From NCBI GenBank assembly GCA_035527515.1, contig DATLAJ010000123.1, positions 1 to 20,419 of the forward strand: a stretch of DNA of 20,419 bases, in the 5' to 3' direction. This document shows, piece by piece, positions 9,017 through 16,111 of the stretch (position 1 is the stretch's first letter; every line of letters begins with the position of its first letter). The stretch is from a bacterium (GTDB lineage: Bacteria; B130-G9). The notes beneath the pieces are model-generated. The model had not been told where the DNA came from. It was given only the letters and a program-made list of their open reading frames with translations, and did not search any database. Position numbers and translations under genes: made by a program.

Positions 9017-9022
9017 AAATAT

Positions 9023-11266
9023 ATGGGATTTTTACCGCGAAAGATTTGTTTTGTTCTCTGCTTTCTCGGACTTTCATTAGCTGTATTCCTATCAATTGGC
9101 TACTCCCAAGGCCTCCCAATCACGCCGCAAGAGGCCTTGCAGGCCGCCTCAACTTACAGGGCTATTGGGCAGGTGCAATACCCCGAGTGGGACGGCGCCG
9201 CGGTTGTCCCTGAACGCACCTACTATGACCTCGAGTTCGAGGCAAGCGCCCTCGAGTTCAGCGTTCAGAAGCGAGGTGTATCGCTCGGCTACATTATGGT
9301 CGGCGGCACTCGCGACTTCCCGCCACTGATTGAGTACTCGAATGGACGTTCGCCGGTGGACCTCGGCGTTGCCAGGGGCTTTTTGCCTCACGAGGCGCTT
9401 AAGTCGGTCGATGCGGGCGGGTCGTGGCTTCCTGTTTATGTTGGCGGTTTCGACTACTTTGAGATCGCTCTCGAGGCGCCATCGGATATGGTCGATCTTT
9501 CGCGTGGGAGACTCGTTGAGCTGAACGCCATTCAGCAGTTCTCGGACGATTTTGGCGCGCGGCTGCGCTTGGTTTCTGGGACGTTCGCAAGGATGTGGGA
9601 CGCTGCGTTATCGGGCAAGGCTGTGAAGTCAGAGAACGACTACAACGTCCTTCCCGAGGCGGAGGGCTACACTTGGTATCGTGGGTGCGGCCCCACGTCC
9701 GGCACGATGGTGCTCGGTTACTATGGCAACGCGGGCTATCGCGATCTGCATTACGAGGCGGAATCATTCGTCTGGCAGGGGCCGGGGACCTTCACGCCCT
9801 ACATCCCGCGGACGCTCGCGGATATGGTTGCGGACATCTGCGGCGTCCCCGAATCAGGTGGCATTACGGAAGACTATGGCGTCTATACCGAACAGCTTGC
9901 GGGAGCGATCGTGAGGGTAGCTCAAGCGCACGGCTACAAGGGCTTTCATTGCTATATCTACCAGGACGAGCGGGACTACAGCATATACAAGGACAAGATC
10001 GACGAGGGGGACCCGTCCGTCTTTGCCATAACCAAGATGGACCCCGGTGCCTATGACCAGCATGCTATCATGGGCTGCGGATACAACTACACCAATCCCG
10101 AAGCGGGTCATCTTGCAGTTGTTTACGACACGTGGGTTACAAAGCAGCGCACTGCGGCGCAGGAGTACTTCATCACCTACAAGCTCCTGACAGTTTATAG
10201 CCCTCTTGTGGCCGAGCAGGACCTAGACCTCTCCGCTGAGAGCTACGACTTTGGCGATGTCAATCTCGGATGCACCAGAGACTGGGTGCTTCGGGTGAGC
10301 AACATCGGTGCGCTGCCGCTGCTTGTCAACCAATTGACCTGCGACAAGCCCAGCTTCTACGTTACTACGCCTTCGTTTCCGCGAACGATTCCGGCTGGCG
10401 AGAACCTGTTTGTGAACATCAGGTTCAAGCCAATTAGTAGCGGCCTTGTCTCGGGCACGATGACCGTCGAGACGAACGATCCAGACCCCAATGAGGAGTT
10501 CTGCAAGGTCGCTCTCAAAGGTCGAGGGGTAAGAAACAACGCGCCGGTGGTCAAGTGTGCGGGCTTTGTGGGCGAGCACCTTTCCCCTGGAGAGTCTGGT
10601 TACGTAGCGGTTCAGGCGGAGGTCTATGACGCCGACGGCGCCTCAGACATAACCTCAGTTCTCGCATTTGTGAGCACGTTTGAGCAGGGGCAGATCAGCT
10701 CGCTCGCGCTCTTCGATGACGGTCAGCACAACGACAACGGCGACGGCGACGGTCTTTACGGCAACCAGTTCTATGTAGATTCAGCCCCGGCTGGGGTTTA
10801 CGTCTTCGAGATCATGGCGGAAGATGCCCAGAGCGCCTCGAGCAACGTCTGGCCCTACATGAGGATCGATGGTCCCCCAGCGCTCTCAGCCAATGCCGTC
10901 CTTTGGGGCGTGTATCCCGGGATGGGCGCCTCGGGCGATCCGATGAGCTCTGTCATCATCAGGGCTGGCTTCGACACTACTTCAATCACACAAGAGGGCG
11001 GCGGAAGCCTGGTCTGCATCGCCGACGTCGATGATTTCCTGGACAGTTCGAGCATCGATCGGGTGGAGCTTCGCTTCATGGGCGGCAGCGTTTTAGCTTT
11101 GCATGACGACGGTCAGGGCGACGACGAGGTGGCCGGGGACATGCGCTACACTGGGAGCATGGTCCTCACGCCGGGGTATCCGGCGGGCGATTACCTGCTT
11201 TCGATAGTCGCCATCAACGACGCCGGACGGGAGAGCGTTCCCTTCCCGTTCTACGTTGTCCGGTGA
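9023..11266 (+). CDS. Secreted C39-like cysteine peptidase with ASH and Ig-like domains
   Basis: The protein has 747 residues from the ATG with AAGGAG six bases upstream. Residues 1-~28 are a signal peptide (a basic start, then a long hydrophobic run ending near 'GYSQG'). Residues ~30-120 resemble the Spi-type propeptide seen before some papain-fold peptidases ('SLGYIMVGGTRDFPPLIEYS'). The peptidase domain (~205-395) has Cys222 in 'GCGPTSGTMVLGYYG', His347 in 'DQHAIMGCGY' and Asp369 in 'VVYDTW', matching a C39-like Cys-His-Asp triad. I do not see the usual oxyanion Gln a few residues before the Cys; the sequence there is WYRGC. Residues ~400-503 form a choice-of-anchor D/ASH domain. Two Ig-like modules follow, each with an acidic 'DDGQ' loop (~565-580 and ~695-710) that could bind calcium. 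I infer an exported, possibly self-processed hydrolase or binding protein; the substrate is unknown. Confidence 0.82.
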   Translation: MGFLPRKICFVLCFLGLSLAVFLSIGYSQGLPITPQEALQAASTYRAIGQVQYPEWDGAAVVPERTYYDLEFEASALEFSVQKRGVSLGYIMVGGTRDFPPLIEYSNGRSPVDLGVARGFLPHEALKSVDAGGSWLPVYVGGFDYFEIALEAPSDMVDLSRGRLVELNAIQQFSDDFGARLRLVSGTFARMWDAALSGKAVKSENDYNVLPEAEGYTWYRGCGPTSGTMVLGYYGNAGYRDLHYEAESFVWQGPGTFTPYIPRTLADMVADICGVPESGGITEDYGVYTEQLAGAIVRVAQAHGYKGFHCYIYQDERDYSIYKDKIDEGDPSVFAITKMDPGAYDQHAIMGCGYNYTNPEAGHLAVVYDTWVTKQRTAAQEYFITYKLLTVYSPLVAEQDLDLSAESYDFGDVNLGCTRDWVLRVSNIGALPLLVNQLTCDKPSFYVTTPSFPRTIPAGENLFVNIRFKPISSGLVSGTMTVETNDPDPNEEFCKVALKGRGVRNNAPVVKCAGFVGEHLSPGESGYVAVQAEVYDADGASDITSVLAFVSTFEQGQISSLALFDDGQHNDNGDGDGLYGNQFYVDSAPAGVYVFEIMAEDAQSASSNVWPYMRIDGPPALSANAVLWGVYPGMGASGDPMSSVIIRAGFDTTSITQEGGGSLVCIADVDDFLDSSSIDRVELRFMGGSVLALHDDGQGDDEVAGDMRYTGSMVLTPGYPAGDYLLSIVAINDAGRESVPFPFYVVR

Positions 11267-11334
11267 GCGGCCTTCAAGCCCGCCTTGATGTCAATGTAAC
11301 CCTGGCCGCGAAACCGTCAACGAGAGCGATGACA

Positions 11335-11512
11335 TTTTGGAGTGCGGCGGCTTGACGCCGCTTTCTCTTGCGGTGGCTCGACACCGCATTACAATGGATT
11401 GATGTTCTTACCTTACAAGAGCCGATGCCGACAATGAGAGGCGATCAATCATCGGCAACGCCGCGTCAAGCCGCGGCGAGTCAGAGCGGCGTCAAGCCGC
11501 CGCACTCCAAAA
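11335..11512. repeat. Palindromic intergenic element (REP/MITE-like) with 28 bp perfect terminal inverted repeats and five predicted hairpins
   Basis: Bases 11335-11362 and 11485-11512 are perfect inverted repeats of 28 bp, beginning TTTTGGAGTGCGGCGG. The similarity continues inward imperfectly to ~57 bp per arm. Each arm holds two hairpins with six-base loops of the type GCTTGA/GCTCGA: stems 11344-11349/11356-11361, 11369-11375/11382-11388, 11459-11465/11472-11478 and 11486-11491/11498-11503. A central stem joins 11421-11427 and 11450-11456. Three differences between the inner hairpins of the two arms are compensatory pairs, so the fold seems conserved. No open frame of substance or transposase is inside. 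The element fills most of the 333 bp between the peptidase and beta-helix genes. It may also act as a bidirectional terminator. I found no clear target-site duplication. Confidence 0.85.
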
Positions 11513-11519
11513 ACGAGTA

Positions 11520-11548
11520 TTGAACCCCGACGGTGCGCACGGTATTCT
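11520..11548 (+). promoter_or_regulatory. Candidate promoter for the beta-helix gene
   Basis: TTGAAC at 11520-11525 and TATTCT at 11543-11548 each match the sigma-70 consensus at four of six positions, with an ideal 17-base spacer. The pair sits just after the palindromic element, ~50 bases before the ATG at 11600. The match is weak. Confidence 0.27.
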
Positions 11549-11599
11549 GGGATAGTCGAAACGTGCAAATTTAAGCATATTGCATATTGGGAGGGAAAG

Positions 11600-13120
11600 A
11601 TGAAGGGGTTGTTTGGCCCTGTTTGGATGTGTTGGTTGCTTCTTTCTTTATCAGCCTTTGGTGTATATGCCGCTGAGTATCACGTCAACTGGGATGGGAC
11701 GGGCGATTTCACGCGCATTCAGGATGCCATTGATGCAGCCGTGGATGGCGACACAATAGTCGTGGATCCCGGGACCTACTATGAGAACGTCCGTTTTGAT
11801 GGCAAGAACATAGCCCTGCGTTCCCTCGACCCCCAGGATGAACAGGTCGTCGCCTCGACGATCATTGACGGTCGCTGGGCCAGCAGCGTGGTTACATTTG
11901 CGGGCACGGAGGATGAGACGTGCGTGCTCTCCGGGTTCACGATCACCAGAGGCAATAGCGCTTCCGGCTACGGCGGCGGAATTCTAGGTGGGGACACGTG
12001 GCCCGATCCGGCTTACACTCGTGCCGAGATCAGCAACTGCACGATCAGCGGCAACTCGTACGGCGGGCTTACCGCGTGCAACGGCCCGATCAGCAACTGC
12101 ACGATCAGCGCCAACAGCGGCGCGTACGCCGGCGGGCTTTACGACTGCGACGGGACGATCAGCAACTGCACGATCAGCGGCAACCCGGCCGGCGGGCTCG
12201 AATATTGCGACGGGACGATCACCAACTGCATCGTCTGGGGCAACGAGGCGGACTACGCCGGCGGCGGGCTTTACGACTGCGACGGGACGATCAGCAACTG
12301 CACGATCAGCGGCAACACTGCGAAGTGGGCCGGCGGCGGGCTGATCTATTGCGACGGGACGATCACCAACTGCACAATTAGCGCCAACTCGGCGGCGGGC
12401 TGCGGCGGCGGGCTCTGCTACTGCTACGGGACGATCACCAACTGCATCGTCTGGGGCAACGAGGCGCCGGAGGGCCCCGAGCTTTTTGACTGTGATGCAG
12501 CGATAACCTATTCCTGCATTCGGGGCTGGACCGGCGGGGGCGAGGGCAACATCTCGGAGGACCCGCTCTTCGCCACAGGGCCGCTCGGGGACTATTATCT
12601 ATCCTGCCGGGAGGCGGGGCAGGCTGCCGACAGCCCTTGCATTGATGCGGGGAGTGACACAGCTGAGACCCTGGGCCTCGACAAGTTCACGACGAGGACA
12701 GATGGCGTCCCAGACACCGGAATAGTTGATATGGGCTACCACTACCTGTTGACGTTCGATCAGAACCCACAGATCGAGTGCTCGCTCAACTCCAGCCAGT
12801 TTGCCCCGGGCGATGCCCTTGTCGGGTTCATCGAGGCGCATAATCCGGGTCCAGATGTCTCGGTTGACGCCTACGTCGCGTTCGTTCTGCCCGACGGTGC
12901 GATAATGTCGCTCACCAGCGGCGGCCTCGCGATTGGGAGATACCCCTGGATCTCTAATGTGGTTCTGCCGAGCGGGTTTGATTTCGGGCCGACCGAGGTC
13001 CTCCAGATAACGGTGCCGAAAAGCCCCGGAGGCTATCTGTTCGCCGCCGCGCTGGCCCCGCCGGGCCAGATTGAGTTCATAGGCGAGCCGAGCCTATTCC
13101 CGTTCACTATCACCGACTGA
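11600..13120 (+). CDS. Secreted right-handed beta-helix (pectate-lyase-like fold) protein with cysteine-laddered repeats
   Basis: The protein has 506 residues; GGAGG lies five bases before the ATG. Residues 1-24 are a signal peptide ending around 'VYAA'. Residues 26-65 carry the typical opening of secreted beta-helix proteins ('DGTGDFTRIQDAIDAAVDGD' and 'VVDPGTY'). Residues 144-303 are seven near-identical rungs of 20-24 residues built on I-[ST]-N-C. Each has one Cys at the NC position (147, 167, 190, 210, 234, 258, 282) and a second Cys near its end (160, 183, 203, 227, 251, 275, 298), so two stacked cysteine columns are expected. Residues 315-385 hold the 'DPLF...SPCIDAG...DMGYHY' closure common in such proteins. 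Residues ~390-506 are the same C-terminal module seen twice in the protein at 2-1375. No catalytic residues are evident; polysaccharide binding or a surface structural role is inferred. Confidence 0.85.
   Translation: MKGLFGPVWMCWLLLSLSAFGVYAAEYHVNWDGTGDFTRIQDAIDAAVDGDTIVVDPGTYYENVRFDGKNIALRSLDPQDEQVVASTIIDGRWASSVVTFAGTEDETCVLSGFTITRGNSASGYGGGILGGDTWPDPAYTRAEISNCTISGNSYGGLTACNGPISNCTISANSGAYAGGLYDCDGTISNCTISGNPAGGLEYCDGTITNCIVWGNEADYAGGGLYDCDGTISNCTISGNTAKWAGGGLIYCDGTITNCTISANSAAGCGGGLCYCYGTITNCIVWGNEAPEGPELFDCDAAITYSCIRGWTGGGEGNISEDPLFATGPLGDYYLSCREAGQAADSPCIDAGSDTAETLGLDKFTTRTDGVPDTGIVDMGYHYLLTFDQNPQIECSLNSSQFAPGDALVGFIEAHNPGPDVSVDAYVAFVLPDGAIMSLTSGGLAIGRYPWISNVVLPSGFDFGPTEVLQITVPKSPGGYLFAAALAPPGQIEFIGEPSLFPFTITD
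12029..12508 (+). repeat. In-frame tandem repeat array encoding seven beta-helix rungs
   Basis: A 27-base core starting ATCAGCAACTGCACGATCAG, or a close variant, recurs at 12029, 12089, 12158, 12218, 12290, 12362 and 12434, with spacings of 60, 69, 60, 72, 72 and 72 bp. Units 1 and 5 are identical over the core, unit 3 matches them, and units 4 and 7 share a second variant (ATCACCAACTGCATCGTCTG). Synonymous sites are largely preserved, which suggests recent expansion or gene conversion. All spacings are multiples of three, so the coding frame is kept. Confidence 0.92.
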
Positions 13121-13222
13121 TCGCCGAACGAGAGCGCTCCTCTCCTCAGTATCCCTATCGGGGCTTATTCGCCTCGGATACCAGCGGTGGGGTCCGCGGT
13201 TGCCCGGTACGTCAGAGTCAAT

Positions 13223-13231
13223 TGTTATAGC
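13223..13231 (+). promoter_or_regulatory. Possible extended -10 element for the MoxR gene
   Basis: TG-T-TATAGC (TG at 13223-13224, hexamer 13226-13231) resembles an extended -10 and lies ~42 bases before the ATG at 13273. No good -35 accompanies it. The surrounding 152 bp gap otherwise shows only the ribosome-binding site AAGGAG at 13260-13265. Confidence 0.22.
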
Positions 13232-13272
13232 TACAAACAGTTGTCCAAAACTCATACAGAAGGAGCATAGCG

Positions 13273-14262
13273 ATGGACGTTCTGATAAAGGAGCTGCACG
13301 AGCGAGTAAAGCAAGAGAGCGCTTTCGTTGACGACATTTTGGGCGAGATTCGGAAGGTAATTGTCGGGCAGGAGCTGATCATAAATCGGCTTTTGATTGG
13401 GCTTCTGGCTGACGGGCACATTCTTTTAGAGGGCGTGCCCGGCCTGGCCAAGACGCTGTCGGTGAAATCGCTTGCGGGGACGATAAGCGCCGGGTTTCAG
13501 AGGATCCAGTTCACGCCAGACCTTCTGCCGGCCGACCTTATCGGCACGATGGTCTATAACCAGAAGAGCGGCGAGTTTGCGCCTCATAAAGGCCCGATCT
13601 TTTCCAATATCATATTGGCCGACGAGATCAACCGTGCTCCAGCGAAGGTCCAGAGTGCGCTATTGGAGGCGATGCAGGAGCGACAGGTAACGATCAGCAA
13701 GGAGACATATCTGCTGGAGGAGCCGTTCTTGGTGCTCGCCACACAGAACCCGATCGAGCAGGAGGGCACGTATCCGCTGCCCGAGGCGCAGGTGGATAGG
13801 TTCATGCTGAAGGTGCTTATCACGTACCCCAGCAAACAGGAGGAGCGGGCAATAGTGGACCTGATGACGACGGGCGAGAAGCCCAGCGTGAGGCCGGTGG
13901 TTGAGCCCAGGCAGATACTCGAGGCGCGAAAGCTCGTCAACGAGATATACATGGAAGACAAGCTGAAGGACTACATCGTAGAAATAGTCTTCGCAACGCG
14001 CTTTCCTGGCCGATACGGCCTGCACGATCTCACATCGCTGATCGAATACGGCGCCTCGCCCCGCGCCTCGATCTACATCACGATGGCGGCCAAGGCGCAC
14101 GCCTTCTTGAGGCATCGGGGCTACGTTATCCCTGACGACATCAAGTCGATAGCGCCGGACATCCTGAGGCACCGGATCATCCTTACGTATGAGGCCGAGG
14201 CGCAGGAGAAGACCTCCGACGACATCGTGAAGACGATTCTGGACAGCATCGAGGTGCCGTAG
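13273..14262 (+). CDS. MoxR-family AAA+ ATPase
   Basis: The protein has 329 residues, the normal length for the family; AAGGAG lies seven bases before the ATG. MoxR ATPases are chaperone-like AAA+ proteins that help activate or assemble partner proteins, often ones with von Willebrand factor A domains. The sequence shows Walker A GVPGLAKT at 54-61, Walker B IILADE at 113-118 followed by 'INRAPAKVQSALLEAMQERQ', sensor 1 ATQNP at 156-160, a likely arginine finger at R176 in 'EAQVDRF', and sensor 2 SPR at 262-264. The family is usually followed by DUF58 and vWA or transglutaminase-like genes. None follows here; the next features are a disordered stretch and a toxin-antitoxin pair, so the partner is elsewhere or lost. 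Confidence 0.95.
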   Translation: MDVLIKELHERVKQESAFVDDILGEIRKVIVGQELIINRLLIGLLADGHILLEGVPGLAKTLSVKSLAGTISAGFQRIQFTPDLLPADLIGTMVYNQKSGEFAPHKGPIFSNIILADEINRAPAKVQSALLEAMQERQVTISKETYLLEEPFLVLATQNPIEQEGTYPLPEAQVDRFMLKVLITYPSKQEERAIVDLMTTGEKPSVRPVVEPRQILEARKLVNEIYMEDKLKDYIVEIVFATRFPGRYGLHDLTSLIEYGASPRASIYITMAAKAHAFLRHRGYVIPDDIKSIAPDILRHRIILTYEAEAQEKTSDDIVKTILDSIEVP

Positions 14263-14301
14263 AGGGGGTGGGAGACTGAATCGCTAGGGTAGGAGAAAGC
14301 C

Positions 14302-14441
14302 ATGACAACCTCAAAAGAACCGCCAATCTCCTCTATGCCCTGAAGATGACTCCGGACATTGATCTGATGTATTATCGGGTTGACTTCAAGTTGGCGCCGA
14401 AGACGGGTCATCCAGAGACGGACCAGTCCAGATTAGTTTGA
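14302..14441 (+). other. Short overlapping reading frames between MoxR and the antitoxin, possible decayed small gene
   Basis: An ATG at 14302 has AGGAG six bases upstream but reads only 13 codons to a TGA at 14341-14343. Another frame runs from just after the MoxR stop to a TGA at 14439-14441 without interruption; its last 31 codons begin at ATG 14346 ('MTPDIDLMYYRVDFKLAPKT') and look protein-like. The good ribosome-binding site and the better-looking frame do not match, as expected after a single-base indel. I do not recognise a family. It could equally be non-coding leader sequence for the toxin-antitoxin pair. Confidence 0.3.
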
Positions 14442-14455
14442 AAGGAGCAATGCAA

Positions 14456-14692
14456 ATGAAAGCAGTTAAGGGCGTTTATGAGAATGGCAAGGTGGAATTG
14501 TCAGACATTTGGGGCCTCCAGGGTCCGGTTGACATCTTGGTGATCTTTCCCGATGAGACGGGGGAAAGCTCTCAAACGGTTCTCTCTGAGGAGAAAAAGA
14601 AGGAGATACTCGAGTATTTCAAGCGACGCAGAATGGAAATGCCCCCGCTAGAGGGTTCCGTGAAGGAGCTTGTGGAAGAGGGCAGGCGCTAG
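14456..14692 (+). CDS. Small antitoxin-like protein paired with the PIN toxin
   Basis: The protein has 78 residues starting MKAVKGVYENGKVEL. The ATG at 14456 is preferred because AAAGGAG (14441-14447) lies eight bases upstream; the ATG at 14450 would be only two bases away, and a TTG at 14438 overlaps the ribosome-binding site. The opening 'V-x-G-V-Y-E-N-G-K-V-E-L' followed by 'VDILVIFPDE' resembles short beta-rich antitoxins of the DUF104/AF2212 kind, with a charged helical C-terminus ('EEKKKEILEYFKRRRMEM') likely to wrap the toxin. Its stop codon overlaps the start of the PIN gene by one base, the usual coupling in VapBC modules. The pair probably represses its own transcription. The family assignment rests on context more than on a strong motif. 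Confidence 0.72.
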   Translation: MKAVKGVYENGKVELSDIWGLQGPVDILVIFPDETGESSQTVLSEEKKKEILEYFKRRRMEMPPLEGSVKELVEEGRR

Positions 14693-15138
14693 TGCCACGG
14701 GCGATTGTGATTGATGCCTGCATCGCGTTGAAATGGGAATTCCGTGATGAAGATCATGCCGAGGCCGTTCTCGGGCTTCTCTCGGGCGCGATTGGTGGTT
14801 CGATAGAACTTGTAGCCCCTGTATTGTGGCTTTATGAAGTTGTAAACGTTCTTCGTAGCGCCGCCGCTAGCTCAAGGATGAGCCCAGAAGACGCTCTGAG
14901 AGACCTCCATCACCTATTGGCATCAGGTGTTCGTCTGGTTTCACAACATCCCGACCGATTCAACCTGATGTTGTCTGATGCCATTGCTTGTCAATGCTCC
15001 ATTTACGACTTTTCTTATATTGATCTGGCCCGCCAACTTGGATGCGATTTCTTCACGGGAGACCGCAAGCTTTACAATCTGACGAGCGAGGCCTACCCGT
15101 TTGTCAGATGGATCGGGGATTTCGGAGCTGAACCTTGA
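14692..15138 (+). CDS. PIN-domain (VapC-like) toxin ribonuclease
   Basis: The protein has 148 residues and starts at a GTG that overlaps the antitoxin stop (TAGTG). PIN toxins are Mg-dependent RNases that cut tRNA or rRNA when the antitoxin is lost. The acidic residues of the active site are visible: D8 in 'VIDACIALKW', E49 in 'LYEVVNVL', D106 in 'IYDFSYIDLA' and D124 in 'FFTGDRKLYN'. Length and motif spacing fit VapC proteins, so the toxin looks intact. The gene ends 154 bp before the methyltransferase start. Confidence 0.9.
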   Translation: MPRAIVIDACIALKWEFRDEDHAEAVLGLLSGAIGGSIELVAPVLWLYEVVNVLRSAAASSRMSPEDALRDLHHLLASGVRLVSQHPDRFNLMLSDAIACQCSIYDFSYIDLARQLGCDFFTGDRKLYNLTSEAYPFVRWIGDFGAEP

Positions 15139-15185
15139 CTTCTTTCCGCCAGGCCCCAGAGAGGTGCTTTGTGAAGGAGGAGTCC

Positions 15186-15221
15186 AGCACGGCTAACGTG
15201 CTCCGGCTATATGAACTAGCC
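15186..15221 (+). other. Two tandem small hairpins in the leader before the methyltransferase
   Basis: Stem AGCACG (15186-15191) pairs with CGTGCT (15197-15202) around loop GCTAA. Three bases on, GGCTA (15205-15209) pairs with TAGCC (15217-15221). They sit between the toxin stop (15138) and the methyltransferase start. There is no U-run, so this is not a classic terminator. A GTG frame of 27 codons (15171-15254) with GAGGTG upstream crosses them; I cannot say whether it is translated. Confidence 0.3.
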
Positions 15222-15292
15222 AGACAGGAGCAGGAGGTATCTCGAGGACGCTGACGCCAAAGAGGTGGATTCGTCGCGGTCAAGGGATGAAT

Positions 15293-16084
15293 ATGGGACC
15301 ACTGGTTCTCTCCGAGAAACTCGACTTGCTCAGAGAGGTGCTGCGGCCAATCAGCCTTCAGGACAAGAGAGTGCTTGATGCAGGCACCGGCAGGACGAGC
15401 GCGAGAGCTTTGCTGGAGAAGGAGCCCTCGGAGATTGTGCTCGTGGCTGCCCCAGGAGATGAGAGGAAGGCAAAACCTGCACGCGAGGCGCTCGCACAGT
15501 TTCCTAACACCAAAGGCAATGTCATTCTCGGCGATCTGAGCAATAGTGGGCTTTCCCCGCCCGATTCATTCGATTTCGCACTGGCCGACTACCTAATCGG
15601 CGAGATCGATTGCTTTGCGCCCTCGATGCAGTTCCCCATCCTAGCCAACATCTATAATTGGCTTCGTCCCGGCGGCGAGCTGCTCATCGTCGATATCGAG
15701 CCGCCAGCGGTGAATAAGGTCGGCGTGCTATCTCTGATGCAGGAGTTTGTGTTTTGGGCGCAGATGACGAGTGTGCTGGCGAGGCGCTGGAAGGATAGAC
15801 CGAGGGACTACAAGGCTGAATTGGTGTCCACGTGGTTGAAAGGGATCGGCTTTGCTGATATTCGGACAGACTACTACGAGAGGCGCCTCGATGTTGAATA
15901 TGCGGACGGTATCCACAAGATGGCCGTCGAGCGGCTTTCTGGGCTGCGGAACGAGAGCATCAGGGAGGGATTGAGACACCAGCTGGACGCGGCTCTTTCG
16001 GCCATCAGAGATTTGCCTGCCTCACGATGGATCAACATGACCCAGACAAACTACTCGATCCGGGCAGTCAAGCGAGATGGATAG
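15293..16084 (+). CDS. Class I SAM-dependent methyltransferase, substrate unknown
   Basis: The protein has 263 residues from the ATG at 15293. That start is chosen because AAGGG lies six bases upstream, whereas the ATG at 15287 abuts the same motif. The Rossmann-like fold is shown by motif I 'VLDAGTGRTS' (D29, G31, G33), an acidic strand end in 'VILGDLSNSG', 'FDFALADYLIGEID' in the position of motif IV, and 'WLRPGGELLIVDIEPP' typical of the strand after it. The C-terminal third (~145-263) is helical and basic with no zinc or target motif I recognise. It could methylate a small molecule, lipid or RNA; nothing in the context decides. The frame ends at TAG 16082-16084. Confidence 0.85.
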   Translation: MGPLVLSEKLDLLREVLRPISLQDKRVLDAGTGRTSARALLEKEPSEIVLVAAPGDERKAKPAREALAQFPNTKGNVILGDLSNSGLSPPDSFDFALADYLIGEIDCFAPSMQFPILANIYNWLRPGGELLIVDIEPPAVNKVGVLSLMQEFVFWAQMTSVLARRWKDRPRDYKAELVSTWLKGIGFADIRTDYYERRLDVEYADGIHKMAVERLSGLRNESIREGLRHQLDAALSAIRDLPASRWINMTQTNYSIRAVKRDG

Positions 16085-16111
16085 GTTTCCGGATTGGGTG
16101 GCCGAAGCCAC

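Larger units (their letters stand above)
8720..9022. other. Divergent intergenic region between the ABC cluster (-) and the peptidase gene (+)
   Basis: This 303 bp gap separates two outward-facing transcription units, so it should hold promoters for both. On the plus strand a candidate promoter is listed separately (8919-8948). On the minus strand only the ribosome-binding site AAGGA next to 8719 stands out; I could not pick a convincing -35/-10 pair there. A short palindrome (CCTCA-TT-TGAGG) lies just before the plus-strand ribosome-binding site. The open frames in this stretch lack protein-like character. Confidence 0.6.

Noticed and set aside
8954-9022. Upstream extension of the peptidase gene to a start at 8954
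   Set aside because: It has no ribosome-binding site and would bury the signal peptide behind 23 charged residues; ATG 9023 has AAGGAG at the right distance.
9595-10056. 153-codon plus-strand frame within the peptidase gene
   Set aside because: It is a shadow frame of the peptidase domain, Arg- and Gly-rich, without motifs or a ribosome-binding site.
11988-12381. Two long alternative frames of 118 and 127 codons over the repeat array
   Set aside because: They are open only because the repeated DNA lacks stops in all frames; the translations are low-complexity and Arg/Ala/Gln-rich, and the real frame has a signal peptide and fold signature.
12029-12460. Regularly spaced near-identical units that might be a CRISPR array
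   Set aside because: Spacings are multiples of three, the 'spacers' are also similar to one another, and the whole stretch is in frame inside a beta-helix gene with a signal peptide. No cas genes are near.
13128-13146. Possible terminator hairpin after the beta-helix gene (GAGAG...CTCTC)
   Set aside because: The stem is only five base pairs, with no following T-run.
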